In this document: positions 53,077-62,022 of the stretch, piece after piece
Layout: every line of letters begins with the position of its first letter
How positions within the stretch are numbered: the first letter of the stretch is position 1
NCBI RefSeq assembly: GCF_024168825.1
Contig: NZ_JALJWH010000001.1
Span: 3,224,001-3,288,000 of the forward strand
From: Paenarthrobacter sp. A20
GTDB taxonomy: Bacteria > Actinomycetota > Actinomycetes > Actinomycetales > Micrococcaceae
Length of the DNA: 64,000 nt
Direction: 5' to 3'
The notes under the pieces: generated by a model
Told to the model about the DNA's origin: nothing
What the model saw: the letters and a program-made list of their open reading frames with translations, nothing else
The model's database searches: none
Position numbers and translations under genes: made by a program

Positions 53077-54453
53077 GTGTTTGACGTAATAGTTAAGAAC
53101 TGCCGTCTGGTATCCAGCGACGGAATCACCGAGGCAGACATTCTGGTGAAAGACGGCAAAGTCGCCGCCATCAGCGCGGACACGAGTGATGTCGAGGCCA
53201 GCCGAACCATTGACGCGGGTGGCAAGTTCGTGATGCCGGGCGTGGTCGATGAACATGTGCATATCATCGACATGGATCTCAAGAACCGGTACGGCCGCTT
53301 CGAACTCGATTCCGAGTCTGCGGCCGTGGGAGGCATCACCACCATCATCGAGATGCCGATCACCTTCCCACCCACCACCACTTTGGACGCCTTCCTCGAA
53401 AAGAAGAAGCAGGCGGGGCAGCGGTTGAAAGTTGACTTCGCGCTCTATGGAGGCGGAGTACCGGGAAACCTGCCCGAGATACGCAAAATGCACGACGCCG
53501 GCGCTGTGGGCTTCAAGTCAATGATGGCAGCCTCAGTGCCGGGCATGTTCGACGCCGTCAGCGACGGCGAACTGTTCGAAATCTTCCAGGAGATCGCAGC
53601 CTGTGGTTCAGTCATCGTGGTCCACGCCGAAAATGAAACGATCATTCAAGCGCTCCAGAAGCAGATCAAAGCCGCTGGCGGCAAGGACATGGCCGCCTAC
53701 GAGGCATCCCAACCAGTCTTCCAGGAGAACGAGGCCATTCAGCGTGCGTTGCTACTGCAGAAAGAAGCCGGCTGTCGACTGATCGTGCTTCACGTGAGCA
53801 ACCCTGACGGCGTCGAGCTGATACATAGGGCGCAATCCGAGGGCCAGGACGTCCACTGCGAGTCGGGTCCGCAGTATCTGAATATCACCACGGACGACGC
53901 CGAACGAATCGGACCGTATATGAAGGTCGCCCCGCCCGTCCGCTCAGCCGAGATGAACGTCAGATTATGGGAACAACTCGAGAACGGGCTCATCGACACC
54001 CTTGGATCTGACCACGGCGGACATCCTGTCGAGGACAAAGAACCCGGCTGGAAGGACGTGTGGAAAGCCGGCAACGGTGCGCTGGGCCTTGAGACATCTC
54101 TCCCTATGATGCTGACCAATGGAGTGAACAAGGGCAGGCTATCGTTGGAACGCCTCGTCGAGGTGATGTGCGAGAAACCTGCGAAGCTCTTTGGCATCTA
54201 TCCGCAGAAGGGCACGCTACAGGTTGGTTCCGACGCCGATCTGCTGATCCTCGATCTGGACATTGACACCAAAGTGGATGCGTCGCAGTTCCGATCCCTG
54301 CATAAGTACAGCCCGTTCGACGGGATGCCCGTCACGGGTGCGCCGGTTCTGACGATGGTGCGCGGAACGGTGGTGGCAGAGAAAGGAGAAGTTCTGGTCG
54401 AGCAGGGATTCGGCCAGTTCGTCACCCGTCGCGACTACGAGGCGTCGAAGTGA
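53077..54453 (+). CDS. hyuH: L-hydantoinase
   Basis: This 458-residue cyclic amidohydrolase opens 5-monosubstituted hydantoins to N-carbamoyl amino acids. Metal ligands are His60 and His62 (DEHVH), carboxylated Lys147 (GFKSMMA), His in VVHAENE, His in VLHVSNP and Asp in GSDHGGH. GTG 53077 with AAAAGGAG upstream gives MFDVIVKNC and exactly 458 residues, the length of the structurally known A. aurescens L-hydantoinase. The sequence appears nearly identical from memory. It overlaps hyuC by 4 bp. Confidence 0.93.
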   Translation: MFDVIVKNCRLVSSDGITEADILVKDGKVAAISADTSDVEASRTIDAGGKFVMPGVVDEHVHIIDMDLKNRYGRFELDSESAAVGGITTIIEMPITFPPTTTLDAFLEKKKQAGQRLKVDFALYGGGVPGNLPEIRKMHDAGAVGFKSMMAASVPGMFDAVSDGELFEIFQEIAACGSVIVVHAENETIIQALQKQIKAAGGKDMAAYEASQPVFQENEAIQRALLLQKEAGCRLIVLHVSNPDGVELIHRAQSEGQDVHCESGPQYLNITTDDAERIGPYMKVAPPVRSAEMNVRLWEQLENGLIDTLGSDHGGHPVEDKEPGWKDVWKAGNGALGLETSLPMMLTNGVNKGRLSLERLVEVMCEKPAKLFGIYPQKGTLQVGSDADLLILDLDIDTKVDASQFRSLHKYSPFDGMPVTGAPVLTMVRGTVVAEKGEVLVEQGFGQFVTRRDYEASK

Positions 54454-55688
54454 CCCTGCAGGAAGCGCAAGCGGAGCGCATTGAGAAAGAGATCCGGGAG
54501 CTCTCCCGGTTCTCGGCGGAAGGCCCCGGTGTTACCCGGCTGACCTACACTCCAGAGCACGCCGCCGCTCGGGAAACGCTCATTGCGGCTATGAAGGCCG
54601 CCGCCTTGAGCGTTCGTGAAGACGCTCTCGGCAACATCATCGGCCGACGTGAAGGCACTGATCCCGAGCTACCTGCGATCGCGGTGGGTTCACACTTCGA
54701 TTCTGTCCGAAACGGCGGGATGTTTGATGGCACTGCAGGCGTGGTGTGCGCTCTTGAGGCTGCCCGGGTGTTGCAAGAGAACGGTTACGTGAATCGGCAT
54801 CCACTGGAGTTCATTGCCATCGTTGAGGAGGAAGGGGCCCGCTTCAGCAGTGGCATGTTGGGCGGCCGCGCCATTGCAGGGTTGGTCGCCGACAGGGAAC
54901 TGGACTCTTTGGTTGATGAGGATGGAGTGTCCGTGAGGCAGGCGGCTACTGCCTTCGGCTTGAAGCCGGGCGAACTGCAGGCTGCAGCCCGCTCCGCGGC
55001 GGACATGCGTGCTTTTATCGAACTACACATTGAGCAAGGACCGCTCCTTGAACAGGAGCAAATAGAGATCGGCGTCGTAACCTCCATCGTTGGCGTTCGC
55101 GCATTGCGGGTTATGGTCAAAGGCAGAAGCGACCACGCCGGCACAACCCCCATGCACCTGCGCCAGGATGCGCTGGTACCCGCCGCCCTTATGGTGCGGG
55201 AGGTCAATCGGTTCGTCAACGAGATCGCCGATGGCACAGTGGCTACCGTTGGCCACCTCACAGTGGCCCCCGGTGGAGGCAACCAGGTCCCGGGGGAGGT
55301 GGACTTCACACTGGACCTGCGTTCTCCGCATGAGGAGTCGCTCCGCGTGCTGATCGACCGCATCTCGGTCATGGTCGGCGAGGTCGCCTCCCAGGCCGGT
55401 GTGGCTGCCGATGTGGATGAATTTTTCAATCTCAGCCCGGTGCAGCTGGCTCCTACCCTGGTGGACGCCGTTCGCGAAGCGGCCTCGGCCCTGGAGTACA
55501 CACACCGGGATATCAGCAGCGGGGCGGGGCACGACTCGATGTTCATCGCCCAGGTCACGGAGGTCGGAATGGTTTTCGTTCCAAGCCGTGCTGGCCGGAG
55601 CCATGTTCCCGAAGAATGGACCGATTTCGATGATCTTCGCAAAGGAACTGAGGTTGTCCTTCGGGTAATGAAGGCACTGGACCGGTAG
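54450..55688 (+). CDS. hyuC: N-carbamoyl-L-amino acid hydrolase
   Basis: This 412-residue M20-family dimetal amidohydrolase releases the free L-amino acid, CO2 and ammonia. Visible signatures are VGSHFDSVRNGGMFDGTAG (metal His and Asp), EEEGARF, ELHIEQGPLL, GRSDHAGTTPM in the dimerisation/lid domain and SGAGHDSM. Its GTG start overlaps the hyuH stop. It is the last step of the hydantoin pathway, ending the operon just before a terminator. Confidence 0.93.
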   Translation: MTLQEAQAERIEKEIRELSRFSAEGPGVTRLTYTPEHAAARETLIAAMKAAALSVREDALGNIIGRREGTDPELPAIAVGSHFDSVRNGGMFDGTAGVVCALEAARVLQENGYVNRHPLEFIAIVEEEGARFSSGMLGGRAIAGLVADRELDSLVDEDGVSVRQAATAFGLKPGELQAAARSAADMRAFIELHIEQGPLLEQEQIEIGVVTSIVGVRALRVMVKGRSDHAGTTPMHLRQDALVPAALMVREVNRFVNEIADGTVATVGHLTVAPGGGNQVPGEVDFTLDLRSPHEESLRVLIDRISVMVGEVASQAGVAADVDEFFNLSPVQLAPTLVDAVREAASALEYTHRDISSGAGHDSMFIAQVTEVGMVFVPSRAGRSHVPEEWTDFDDLRKGTEVVLRVMKALDR

Positions 55689-55713
55689 GAGTGCGGTCAC
55701 ACACCGGCCGCTA

Positions 55714-55758
55714 GGAGTGAGGGGCTGCGCAAAAGATGTACTTACAGCCCTTCACTCC
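55714..55758 (+). terminator. Terminator-like hairpin after hyuC
   Basis: GGAGTGAGGGGCTG (55714-55727) pairs with CAGCCCTTCACTCC (55745-55758) with one G-T wobble around a 17-base loop. It lies 25 bases after the hyuC stop. Confidence 0.7.
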
Positions 55759-55890
55759 CACTGTGTCGAGTTATTCAGCGTTTGACGGGTACAGGGCGGT
55801 CGGATTTTGGTATTCCCTACCGGCGGCTGGGAAATCGGGCTTGGCGTCTCGCCCCTTTTCCCTTGTATGAATTGGTGGTGGGGATGGGGA

Positions 55891-57057
55891 CTAGATGTGG
55901 GATTCGAACCGGATGCGTTCTTCATCGACGGTCACGCCCAAGCCAGGCGCATCCGGCACTGTGGCAATGGCATTGGTGATGGTGAGGCCTTCGACGTAGA
56001 GGTCATTGAGGAGTTCGGGGCCGTTGAGTTCTGCGGGGAGGGCCAGTTCCAGATTGCTGAAGAGATGAAGGGAAGCCGCGAACCCGATGCCGCAGTCGGT
56101 CAGTCCACTGGCCAGAATTTCCGTGCTGTTGGCGGTGGCGACGGCGGCCGTCTTCATGGCGTTACGGATTCCGCCGGACTTGCAGATCTTGATGACCACC
56201 ATGTCGGCTGCACCGAGGGCAATAGTCCTGGCTAAGTCCTGCGAGGTAAAGCTGCCCTCGTCGATGGCCACGGGAATCCGGCTCGCGGCTTGGACTCGCT
56301 TCATGCCCGCCCAGTCGGTGCTGGGCACGGGCTGTTCCACGCAGAAGAGTCCCGGTACGTCGACAACTCTGTCCAGGAACCGCATCATGGACGATGGGCT
56401 GTACGACTGGTTGGCATCAAGCCATAGTGGTTTGCCGCCGGCGACCTCAGACACAGCGTGAACCGCTTCGGTGTCTGCCCGGACGTCACCGGAAATCTTG
56501 ACCTTGTAAGCGTGATACTCAGAAGATTCTTCGACTCGTGCAACCATGGCGGCGGGCGTGTCGACGCCGATGGCAGAACACAGTTCCAGCTCGCTGTTGA
56601 CTTTGCCGCCAAGGAGCGCATGAACGGGGAGTCCCGCTATTTGTCCTGCGGCGTCATGCATCGCTACATCCACTGCAGCGCGGGCAAAAGGGAATCCATT
56701 GGAGACCGAGGGGCTGAGAACCTTGTCGGCCCGGCGGTGGAAGAGTCCTACATCAAAGGGGGAGAGGTCCATGAGCAGAGGGCTGAGGTACTTTTCAATG
56801 ACAAGTACGATGGTCTCCGGCGTCTCGTAGCTCCAGCTCGGCAGGGCTCTCTGTTCCCCCCAACCAACGTGTCCTGAGTCCGTTGTGAGCTTGACGAAGA
56901 TGACATCGCCGCATTGGCCTGGGGCACCCACTGCACCGCTTCCGAGGACAAACGAATGTTTGAAGGGTACCTTGACCGCGAAGACCTCTAATGACGCGAC
57001 GCGGGGCATCCGGTATTGGGTCCGCTCTTCCAGAGCGTCTGAGGGGTACAAGCTCAT
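55891..57057 (-). CDS. Enolase-superfamily enzyme (mandelate racemase/muconate lactonising type)
   Basis: This protein of up to 388 residues has the capping domain and barrel. The active site shows Lys pair AYKVKIS, metal ligands in WLDANQSY, CVEQPV and AIDEGSF, and Lys in IKICKSGG. It overlaps the upstream dehydrogenase gene by 4 bp, which supports start 57057; ATG 57009 is an internal alternative. Amino acid or N-acyl amino acid racemisation would fit beside the hydantoin genes, but cycloisomerase or dehydratase activity is equally possible. Confidence 0.85.
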   Translation of the reverse strand: MSLYPSDALEERTQYRMPRVASLEVFAVKVPFKHSFVLGSGAVGAPGQCGDVIFVKLTTDSGHVGWGEQRALPSWSYETPETIVLVIEKYLSPLLMDLSPFDVGLFHRRADKVLSPSVSNGFPFARAAVDVAMHDAAGQIAGLPVHALLGGKVNSELELCSAIGVDTPAAMVARVEESSEYHAYKVKISGDVRADTEAVHAVSEVAGGKPLWLDANQSYSPSSMMRFLDRVVDVPGLFCVEQPVPSTDWAGMKRVQAASRIPVAIDEGSFTSQDLARTIALGAADMVVIKICKSGGIRNAMKTAAVATANSTEILASGLTDCGIGFAASLHLFSNLELALPAELNGPELLNDLYVEGLTITNAIATVPDAPGLGVTVDEERIRFESHI

Positions 57058-58040
57058 GCCGACCGGGAGAGCGCGTTGAGATCGACGCAGCTTTCGCCGC
57101 GTTGCCCGTATTCAAGCCAACTGACCACGTCCTGGATCACGAAGCCCACCAAGGCCTGGTGCCCCTCTACCGAGTCGCCGGCGATGTGAGGAGTCAGCAG
57201 CACGTTGGGTGAGGCTGTGTAGTTGGCTGACAATGCGGGAGGTGACTGCGGGTAGACGTCCAAGGCCGCAAAAACCCTGCCGTTGGAAAGCTCGGCCTCA
57301 AGTGCGTCGTAGTCCATCGTGGGACCGGTTGACGAATTGATCAGCAGTGCGCCGTCCGGCATGGACTTGATGTGCTCGCTGGTGATCATTCCTTCCGTGG
57401 CGGGAAGATTAGGAACGTGCAGGGAGACGATGGGCGCGCGGACAACCTCCTCGAGTTCGCCACGGCGTACGCCCAGCTGGCGTGCCTTCGCGTCAGAAAG
57501 GTAGGGATCATAGACCACTACGTCACAATGAAAAGGCTTCAGAAGCGAGATGAAAGCCCGTGCCGTGGAGCTGGCGCCCACGATTCCTACGGTCTTGCCC
57601 GTTAGTTCCCGTCCGCGCACGTTCGCGGGTTTCCATTCGTCCGCCCGCATTGCCTGATCAAAAGCCGGCAGCCTTCGGAGCATGGTCAAGGTTGCAGCGA
57701 GGCAGTACTCGCCAACCGATTCGGCGATTCGAACACCTGCGGAAAACACTGCGAGGTTCATGTCGAAAGTATCTGGATCAAGCACGTTCTTTACGGTGCC
57801 TGCTGCGTGGGCGATGATCTTCGGCGCGGCAGCGTCTGAGAGCATAGCCGCCGTCAGCTTGGGCGTTCCCCAGCTGGTAACCACAACATCGCTTCCCGGA
57901 AGCAAACGGGCCAGTTCGTCGGCGTCAAAGGTGTCCGATCCCCAGCGAACATCAAATCGTTCGTCCAGCCGGAGCCTGGTCGCGGCATCGCACACGTCCT
58001 CGGCTCGCTGCGGGTTCATGGCCATAACTAGAGTCGTCAT
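57054..58040 (-). CDS. D-2-hydroxyacid dehydrogenase-like protein with altered catalytic residues
   Basis: This 328-residue protein has the two-domain fold, with the NAD region around GKTVGIVGASSTARAFISLL. The catalytic His is kept (LLTPHIAG). However, the usual Arg of the N-x-A-R-G loop reads INSSTGPTMD, and the Glu position reads DVYPQSPP. ATG 58040 follows AAGGATCCG. The enzyme may have a different chemistry or be a non-redox member. It forms a two-gene leftward operon with the enolase-superfamily enzyme and is divergent from the LysR gene. Confidence 0.8.
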   Translation of the reverse strand: MTTLVMAMNPQRAEDVCDAATRLRLDERFDVRWGSDTFDADELARLLPGSDVVVTSWGTPKLTAAMLSDAAAPKIIAHAAGTVKNVLDPDTFDMNLAVFSAGVRIAESVGEYCLAATLTMLRRLPAFDQAMRADEWKPANVRGRELTGKTVGIVGASSTARAFISLLKPFHCDVVVYDPYLSDAKARQLGVRRGELEEVVRAPIVSLHVPNLPATEGMITSEHIKSMPDGALLINSSTGPTMDYDALEAELSNGRVFAALDVYPQSPPALSANYTASPNVLLTPHIAGDSVEGHQALVGFVIQDVVSWLEYGQRGESCVDLNALSRSA

Positions 58041-58153
58041 CGGATCCTTCAAACTGTTTGATGTGGGCAACTTCTGAGGTGATGAATCCACGGTAAATCG
58101 AGGTCGTCATACGTGTCCAAGCGTTTTTATGCATCCGGTGATACGCTCAATGC

Positions 58154-59107
58154 ATGAGCCCAACCCTGTCCCAACTCAAGGGATTCGTTGCCGTCGCGGA
58201 AGAGCTGCACTTTGGCAGAGCCGCAGAAAGACTCCACTTAACGCAACCAACGTTGACCCGAAACATTCAAAACCTGGAGCGGGCGGTGCATGCCAAGCTC
58301 CTGGAACGTGGAGGAAAGGAGATCTCCCTAACAGTCGCCGGGGCCTTGGTTTTGGCTGATGCACGAAGGATCATTTCCATTGCGGAGGCGCTTCCACAGC
58401 TTGCCCATAAAGCAGAAGCGGGCGAGGTCGGTACGCTGCGCCTCGCGTTCACTGCGATGGGCGCGTATGCAGTGCTTAATGAGTTTCTGACCTATGTCAA
58501 CAATCTCTTCCCATCGGTGGACATCAACATCGTGGAGATGGTGAGCGAGGCCCAATTCGAAGCACTGGCAAACGGAGAACTGGACGTGGGCTTGGCGCGA
58601 CCCGCGGTTCCTGAGATGTTCGGATCCAGGCACCTTCACTCCGAAGAAATGGTTGCGGCGCTGCCCGCCGGTCATGGGCTGGCCGATGCCCCCGGGCCGC
58701 TGACTCTCGAGGGCGCAATGGTTGGCGACTACATTGCCTACAGCAGCCTCGACCAGAAGTACTTCCACGATATGTGCGCCACTATGCTGAACCTGGATCG
58801 CTTCTTGACATCCCATAGTGTGTCCGAGATACCGGCCATGCTGGCATTGGTCCGCGCCGGTAGAGGGATGGCCCTTGTTCCCAAGTCCGCGACGCTTTTG
58901 AGAGTGGACGGCGTCGTCTACCGGGAGCTGGACCCGGTGGAGTCCCGGCGGGTAAGTCTCAGCGTTTGCTGGAACCCGGACAACAGCAATCCGGCCTTGC
59001 GTGCCCTGCTCCCGCATCTGGACCGCATGCCAACCTACGGATCTCCCATAACGGACAGCGAATCGATTCAGGAGCTCGTATCAATGGGAGCTCCTGACAC
59101 GCGTTAG
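58154..59107 (+). CDS. LysR-family transcriptional regulator
   Basis: This 317-residue regulator has a winged helix-turn-helix at residues 1-60 (LKGFVAVAEELHFGRAAERLHLTQPTLTRNIQNLE) and a periplasmic-binding-like effector domain from about 90. It is transcribed divergently from the dehydrogenase/enolase pair with 113 bp between, the standard LysR arrangement, so it probably activates that pair in response to their substrate. Confidence 0.9.
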   Translation: MSPTLSQLKGFVAVAEELHFGRAAERLHLTQPTLTRNIQNLERAVHAKLLERGGKEISLTVAGALVLADARRIISIAEALPQLAHKAEAGEVGTLRLAFTAMGAYAVLNEFLTYVNNLFPSVDINIVEMVSEAQFEALANGELDVGLARPAVPEMFGSRHLHSEEMVAALPAGHGLADAPGPLTLEGAMVGDYIAYSSLDQKYFHDMCATMLNLDRFLTSHSVSEIPAMLALVRAGRGMALVPKSATLLRVDGVVYRELDPVESRRVSLSVCWNPDNSNPALRALLPHLDRMPTYGSPITDSESIQELVSMGAPDTR

Positions 59108-59279
59108 GCAAGCCCGGCACCTGTGATGCCCTTTCCCGGAAGTTCTTCGGCAATGGACCGGTATCCGAATGCCAGGTCGTCGGCGTGGTCCTTCGTAACG
59201 TCACCCTATGGTGCAATGCGTCAACACCGGACGCGGTCTTCACGAAGATGCCTTTACCAAGCTGCGACCGTTGGTTGCT

Positions 59280-60422
59280 TTATGCTGCCGTGAATGTCCG
59301 GGTGACGCGTGGGTACTCGGAGGAGTCTGAGCAGAGCAGGAGGTCTGCCCTGCGGCCTGGCGCCAGTTGTCCGCGATCGTGGAGGCCTGTTGCTGCGGCC
59401 GGCGCAGAGGTGATCATGCCGATGGCCGCAGGAAGGGTGGCGTGGCCCAGTCTGGCCAGTTCGAAGGCGGCCGGCAGTAGGCTCGACGGCAGGTAGTCGG
59501 AGGCCAGGATGTGCAGGACGCCGTGCTGTGCCAACTCTGCGGCGGAAACATTTCCTGAGTGGGACCCGCCCAGCAGGATGTTGGGTGCCCCGGCTACGTT
59601 GGCGACGCCCTGTGCGGCCGCGTGCCTGGCTGCCTGGATTGTGGTGGGGAACTCGGCGATGGTGGCGTGCCGGGCGATGAGGTCATCGATTTCGTCAGGA
59701 GACGTAGGGTCGTGCCCCATGAGCTTGATGGACCCGTCCGCGGCCAGACTGCTCAGCCACCCCAGGGTCTGCTCCCGGAGGGGGATCTGCTCATCCCTTT
59801 CGGCCACCAGCAGGTCAACGTGATGCCTGGCGCTGGCCGGCGTCATCTGTTGGGCGTCCTGCAGCCACCGTTCCATGACGGAGCGGTCCTTGTACTGGCC
59901 TTGTCCTGGTGTGTGGTCCTCGTAGGACACCAGCGGGGTTCCGGGTTGCCCGGTAATCTGTTCGCGAAAGAGGTCAATGCCTCCGGGGCACCGAACGTCC
60001 AGCCGGTGCAGGACCCTATGGTCCATTCTTGGTTCGGGGTAGGCCTGTAAAGTGTCCTGTATTTCCGGTGCCTGCGGGGACTTGATGGGAATACCTACCG
60101 CTGACTTCAGCTGGAAGGACATGGCGTGGAAGGCGGTGGTGACCCCTGCCGCGAGCAGGTTGCTCTCGGCGGCGTGGAGGGCCAGCGGAACGGGAACGAC
60201 GGCGCCGGGCCGGGGGCGGTACTCCCTCGCAAGGGCGTCGCTGTGGACGTCGACCAGCCCGGGCAGGCAGAGCTGTCCGCGTCCATCGACGTCGGCCCGT
60301 GTTCCGCTGCGGTGCGGGCCGATGTCTTCGATGACGCCGCCGGATACGCTGACCAGCTGGTCCTCGAGGATGCCCTCGGGCGTGACGGCGCGGACATGTC
60401 CAAGGGTGTAGGTGTTCAGCAT
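59280..60422 (-). CDS. phnM: PhnM: ribose 1-methylphosphonate 5-triphosphate diphosphatase
   Basis: This 380-residue amidohydrolase-fold enzyme has the PhnM signatures GLVDVHSDALAREYRPRPG, EDHTPGQGQY, MGHDPTSPDEI and ASDYLPSSLL. In the C-P lyase pathway it cuts pyrophosphate from the phosphonate-ribose triphosphate. ATG 60422 overlaps the end of phnF by 7 bp, so the two are coupled. No phnGHIJKL genes are seen in the window; they may lie beyond the right edge or elsewhere. Confidence 0.9.
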   Translation of the reverse strand: MLNTYTLGHVRAVTPEGILEDQLVSVSGGVIEDIGPHRSGTRADVDGRGQLCLPGLVDVHSDALAREYRPRPGAVVPVPLALHAAESNLLAAGVTTAFHAMSFQLKSAVGIPIKSPQAPEIQDTLQAYPEPRMDHRVLHRLDVRCPGGIDLFREQITGQPGTPLVSYEDHTPGQGQYKDRSVMERWLQDAQQMTPASARHHVDLLVAERDEQIPLREQTLGWLSSLAADGSIKLMGHDPTSPDEIDDLIARHATIAEFPTTIQAARHAAAQGVANVAGAPNILLGGSHSGNVSAAELAQHGVLHILASDYLPSSLLPAAFELARLGHATLPAAIGMITSAPAAATGLHDRGQLAPGRRADLLLCSDSSEYPRVTRTFTAA

Positions 60423-61132
60423 TGGCCCAGTTCCGTCACTACGTCGAAGACGTCGGGCCTGAGGTAGCTCTCCACATATTCCAGCCTTTTTCCCGACTCC
60501 GAGCAAGAGATCAGGCCGCGCAGCAGGATCTGCGGCGGCCTTCCCCTGAGCCCGAGGGTCTCGGAAATTTCGTTGGGCGGCGATGAGAGGCGGCTTTGGC
60601 TCCATTGGCGATGCGGGGAGTAGCCGTAGTGCCGGCGCAGGACGCCATCCAACGATCCATCGACGGCAAGGATGGCGGCCAGGCGGGGGACAGCGGCGGA
60701 AGGAAGCACTGAGATGGCCGTACTGACGGGCATGTCATCGATGTACCGAACCCGTTCCAAAACCGTGACTTTGGAACCTGCCTCCAGCCCCAGGATGTCC
60801 CGTTCCTCCGGGCTTGCCTGCCGTATCACCGGCTTGGAGTTGATGGTTCGGGGGTCCGCGCCGGCGGCACGGACCGTCTGCGTAAAGGACGGAGCCAGAT
60901 CGCGGCTGATCCGGTACTCAAACCGCTGGGTACGGAACGTGCCGCTTCCCTTCACTTTGCGGATGAGCCAGCGTCGCTCCAGTTCGTCCAATGCGGCCCG
61001 GATCGTTTGCCTGTTGACCCCGAAGATGTTGCCAAGATCGTGCTCCGATGGCAGGGCGCGATTGACCGGAACATCGGAGAATTGCTCCATGATCTGTTCG
61101 GACAACTTTAGGTAGATGGGTTCGGACTGCAT
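60416..61132 (-). CDS. phnF: PhnF-like GntR/UTRA regulator
   Basis: This 238-residue HutC-subfamily regulator has a winged helix at about 5-70 (LPSEHDLGNIFGVNRQTIRAALDELE, KGSGTF) and a UTRA ligand domain at about 90-230 (ERVRYIDDMPVSTAISVLP, YVESYLRPDVFDVV). It precedes phnM in one operon and is divergent from the phosphatase/phnDCE genes. It likely represses both through the site near 61221. Confidence 0.87.
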   Translation of the reverse strand: MQSEPIYLKLSEQIMEQFSDVPVNRALPSEHDLGNIFGVNRQTIRAALDELERRWLIRKVKGSGTFRTQRFEYRISRDLAPSFTQTVRAAGADPRTINSKPVIRQASPEERDILGLEAGSKVTVLERVRYIDDMPVSTAISVLPSAAVPRLAAILAVDGSLDGVLRRHYGYSPHRQWSQSRLSSPPNEISETLGLRGRPPQILLRGLISCSESGKRLEYVESYLRPDVFDVVTELGQC

Positions 61133-61215
61133 GAGGCAATCATAGCCTGCCCGGGTGCGTGCTTCGTTGAAAAATAAGGGATTAATGGCTGATGAACAAT
61201 CGGAGAACGGTCCAG

Positions 61216-61233
61216 AATCTGTCTATACAGATT
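61216..61233. promoter_or_regulatory. HutC-type operator in the phn divergent region
   Basis: AATCTGTCTATACAGATT is an inverted repeat with 7-bp arms, and its centre GTCTATAC fits the HutC-subfamily consensus GTNTANAC exactly. It lies between phnF and the phnX-like gene, as expected for a PhnF binding site. Confidence 0.65.
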
Positions 61234-61312
61234 TATTTTTAAGGGCATGCTGGATGCAGCTGCACTGCGTATGACTAAACATCGCAGGACCAAACACTCA
61301 GGAGTACCACCA

Positions 61313-61984
61313 ATGATCAAACTCGTGTGCCTCGATATGGCCGGAACAACAGTCCAGGACGGTGGCGTCGTCAAGGAATCATTCATTTCCGCCGTTACTG
61401 ACATGGGCCTTGCATCAGGCTCGCCGGCAGCCCGCGATGCTGTGCAATATGCCTTGGACACCATGGGTCAGAGCAAGATCGATGTCTTCATGGAGATCTT
61501 TGGCGGCGACTCCGCAGCCGCCGGGAAAGCCAATGGCATGTTCGAGGCCGCCTATGAAAGGAACATCGCCTCGCTGGGAGTCAGCGCGATCTCCGGTGCA
61601 GCCCAAACCATCAGAAGCCTGAGGCAGGCCGGGGTAAAGGTCGTCCTGACCACAGGATTCTCGCCCGTTACCCGGGACCGCCTGATCACCTCCCTCGGGT
61701 GGGAAGGCTTGGTCGACGACGCACTTTCCCCCGCTGATGCGGGTCGTGGGCGCCCGGCACCGGACATGATCCTGACAGCGATGCTGCGGTTGGGGATCGA
61801 CGACGTCCGCGAGATCGCCGTGGCAGGCGACACCACCAGCGACCTGCTGGCCGGAACGCGGTCCGGTGCATCGGTAGTGGCCGGCGTACTCACCGGTGCC
61901 CACACCAGGGAAGACCTCCAGACTGCGCCCCACACCCACATCCTCAATTCCGTCACAGAACTGCCCGGCGCCCTGCTTTCCTAG
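61313..61984 (+). CDS. Phosphonatase-like HAD hydrolase
   Basis: This protein of about 223 residues has HAD motif I DMAGTTVQDGG, motif II TTGFS, Lys in the RGRPAPDM region and motif IV AVAGDTTSDLLAG. The DMAGTTxxDGG form is typical of phosphonatase-like hydrolases linked to phosphonate clusters. ATG 61313 follows AGGAG. It may hydrolyse phosphonoacetaldehyde or a related phosphate ester made during phosphonate use. Confidence 0.85.
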   Translation: MIKLVCLDMAGTTVQDGGVVKESFISAVTDMGLASGSPAARDAVQYALDTMGQSKIDVFMEIFGGDSAAAGKANGMFEAAYERNIASLGVSAISGAAQTIRSLRQAGVKVVLTTGFSPVTRDRLITSLGWEGLVDDALSPADAGRGRPAPDMILTAMLRLGIDDVREIAVAGDTTSDLLAGTRSGASVVAGVLTGAHTREDLQTAPHTHILNSVTELPGALLS

Positions 61985-62022
61985 GCCGCGCCCCCTCACA
62001 AAGCTCCAGAACAGGATTCCCA

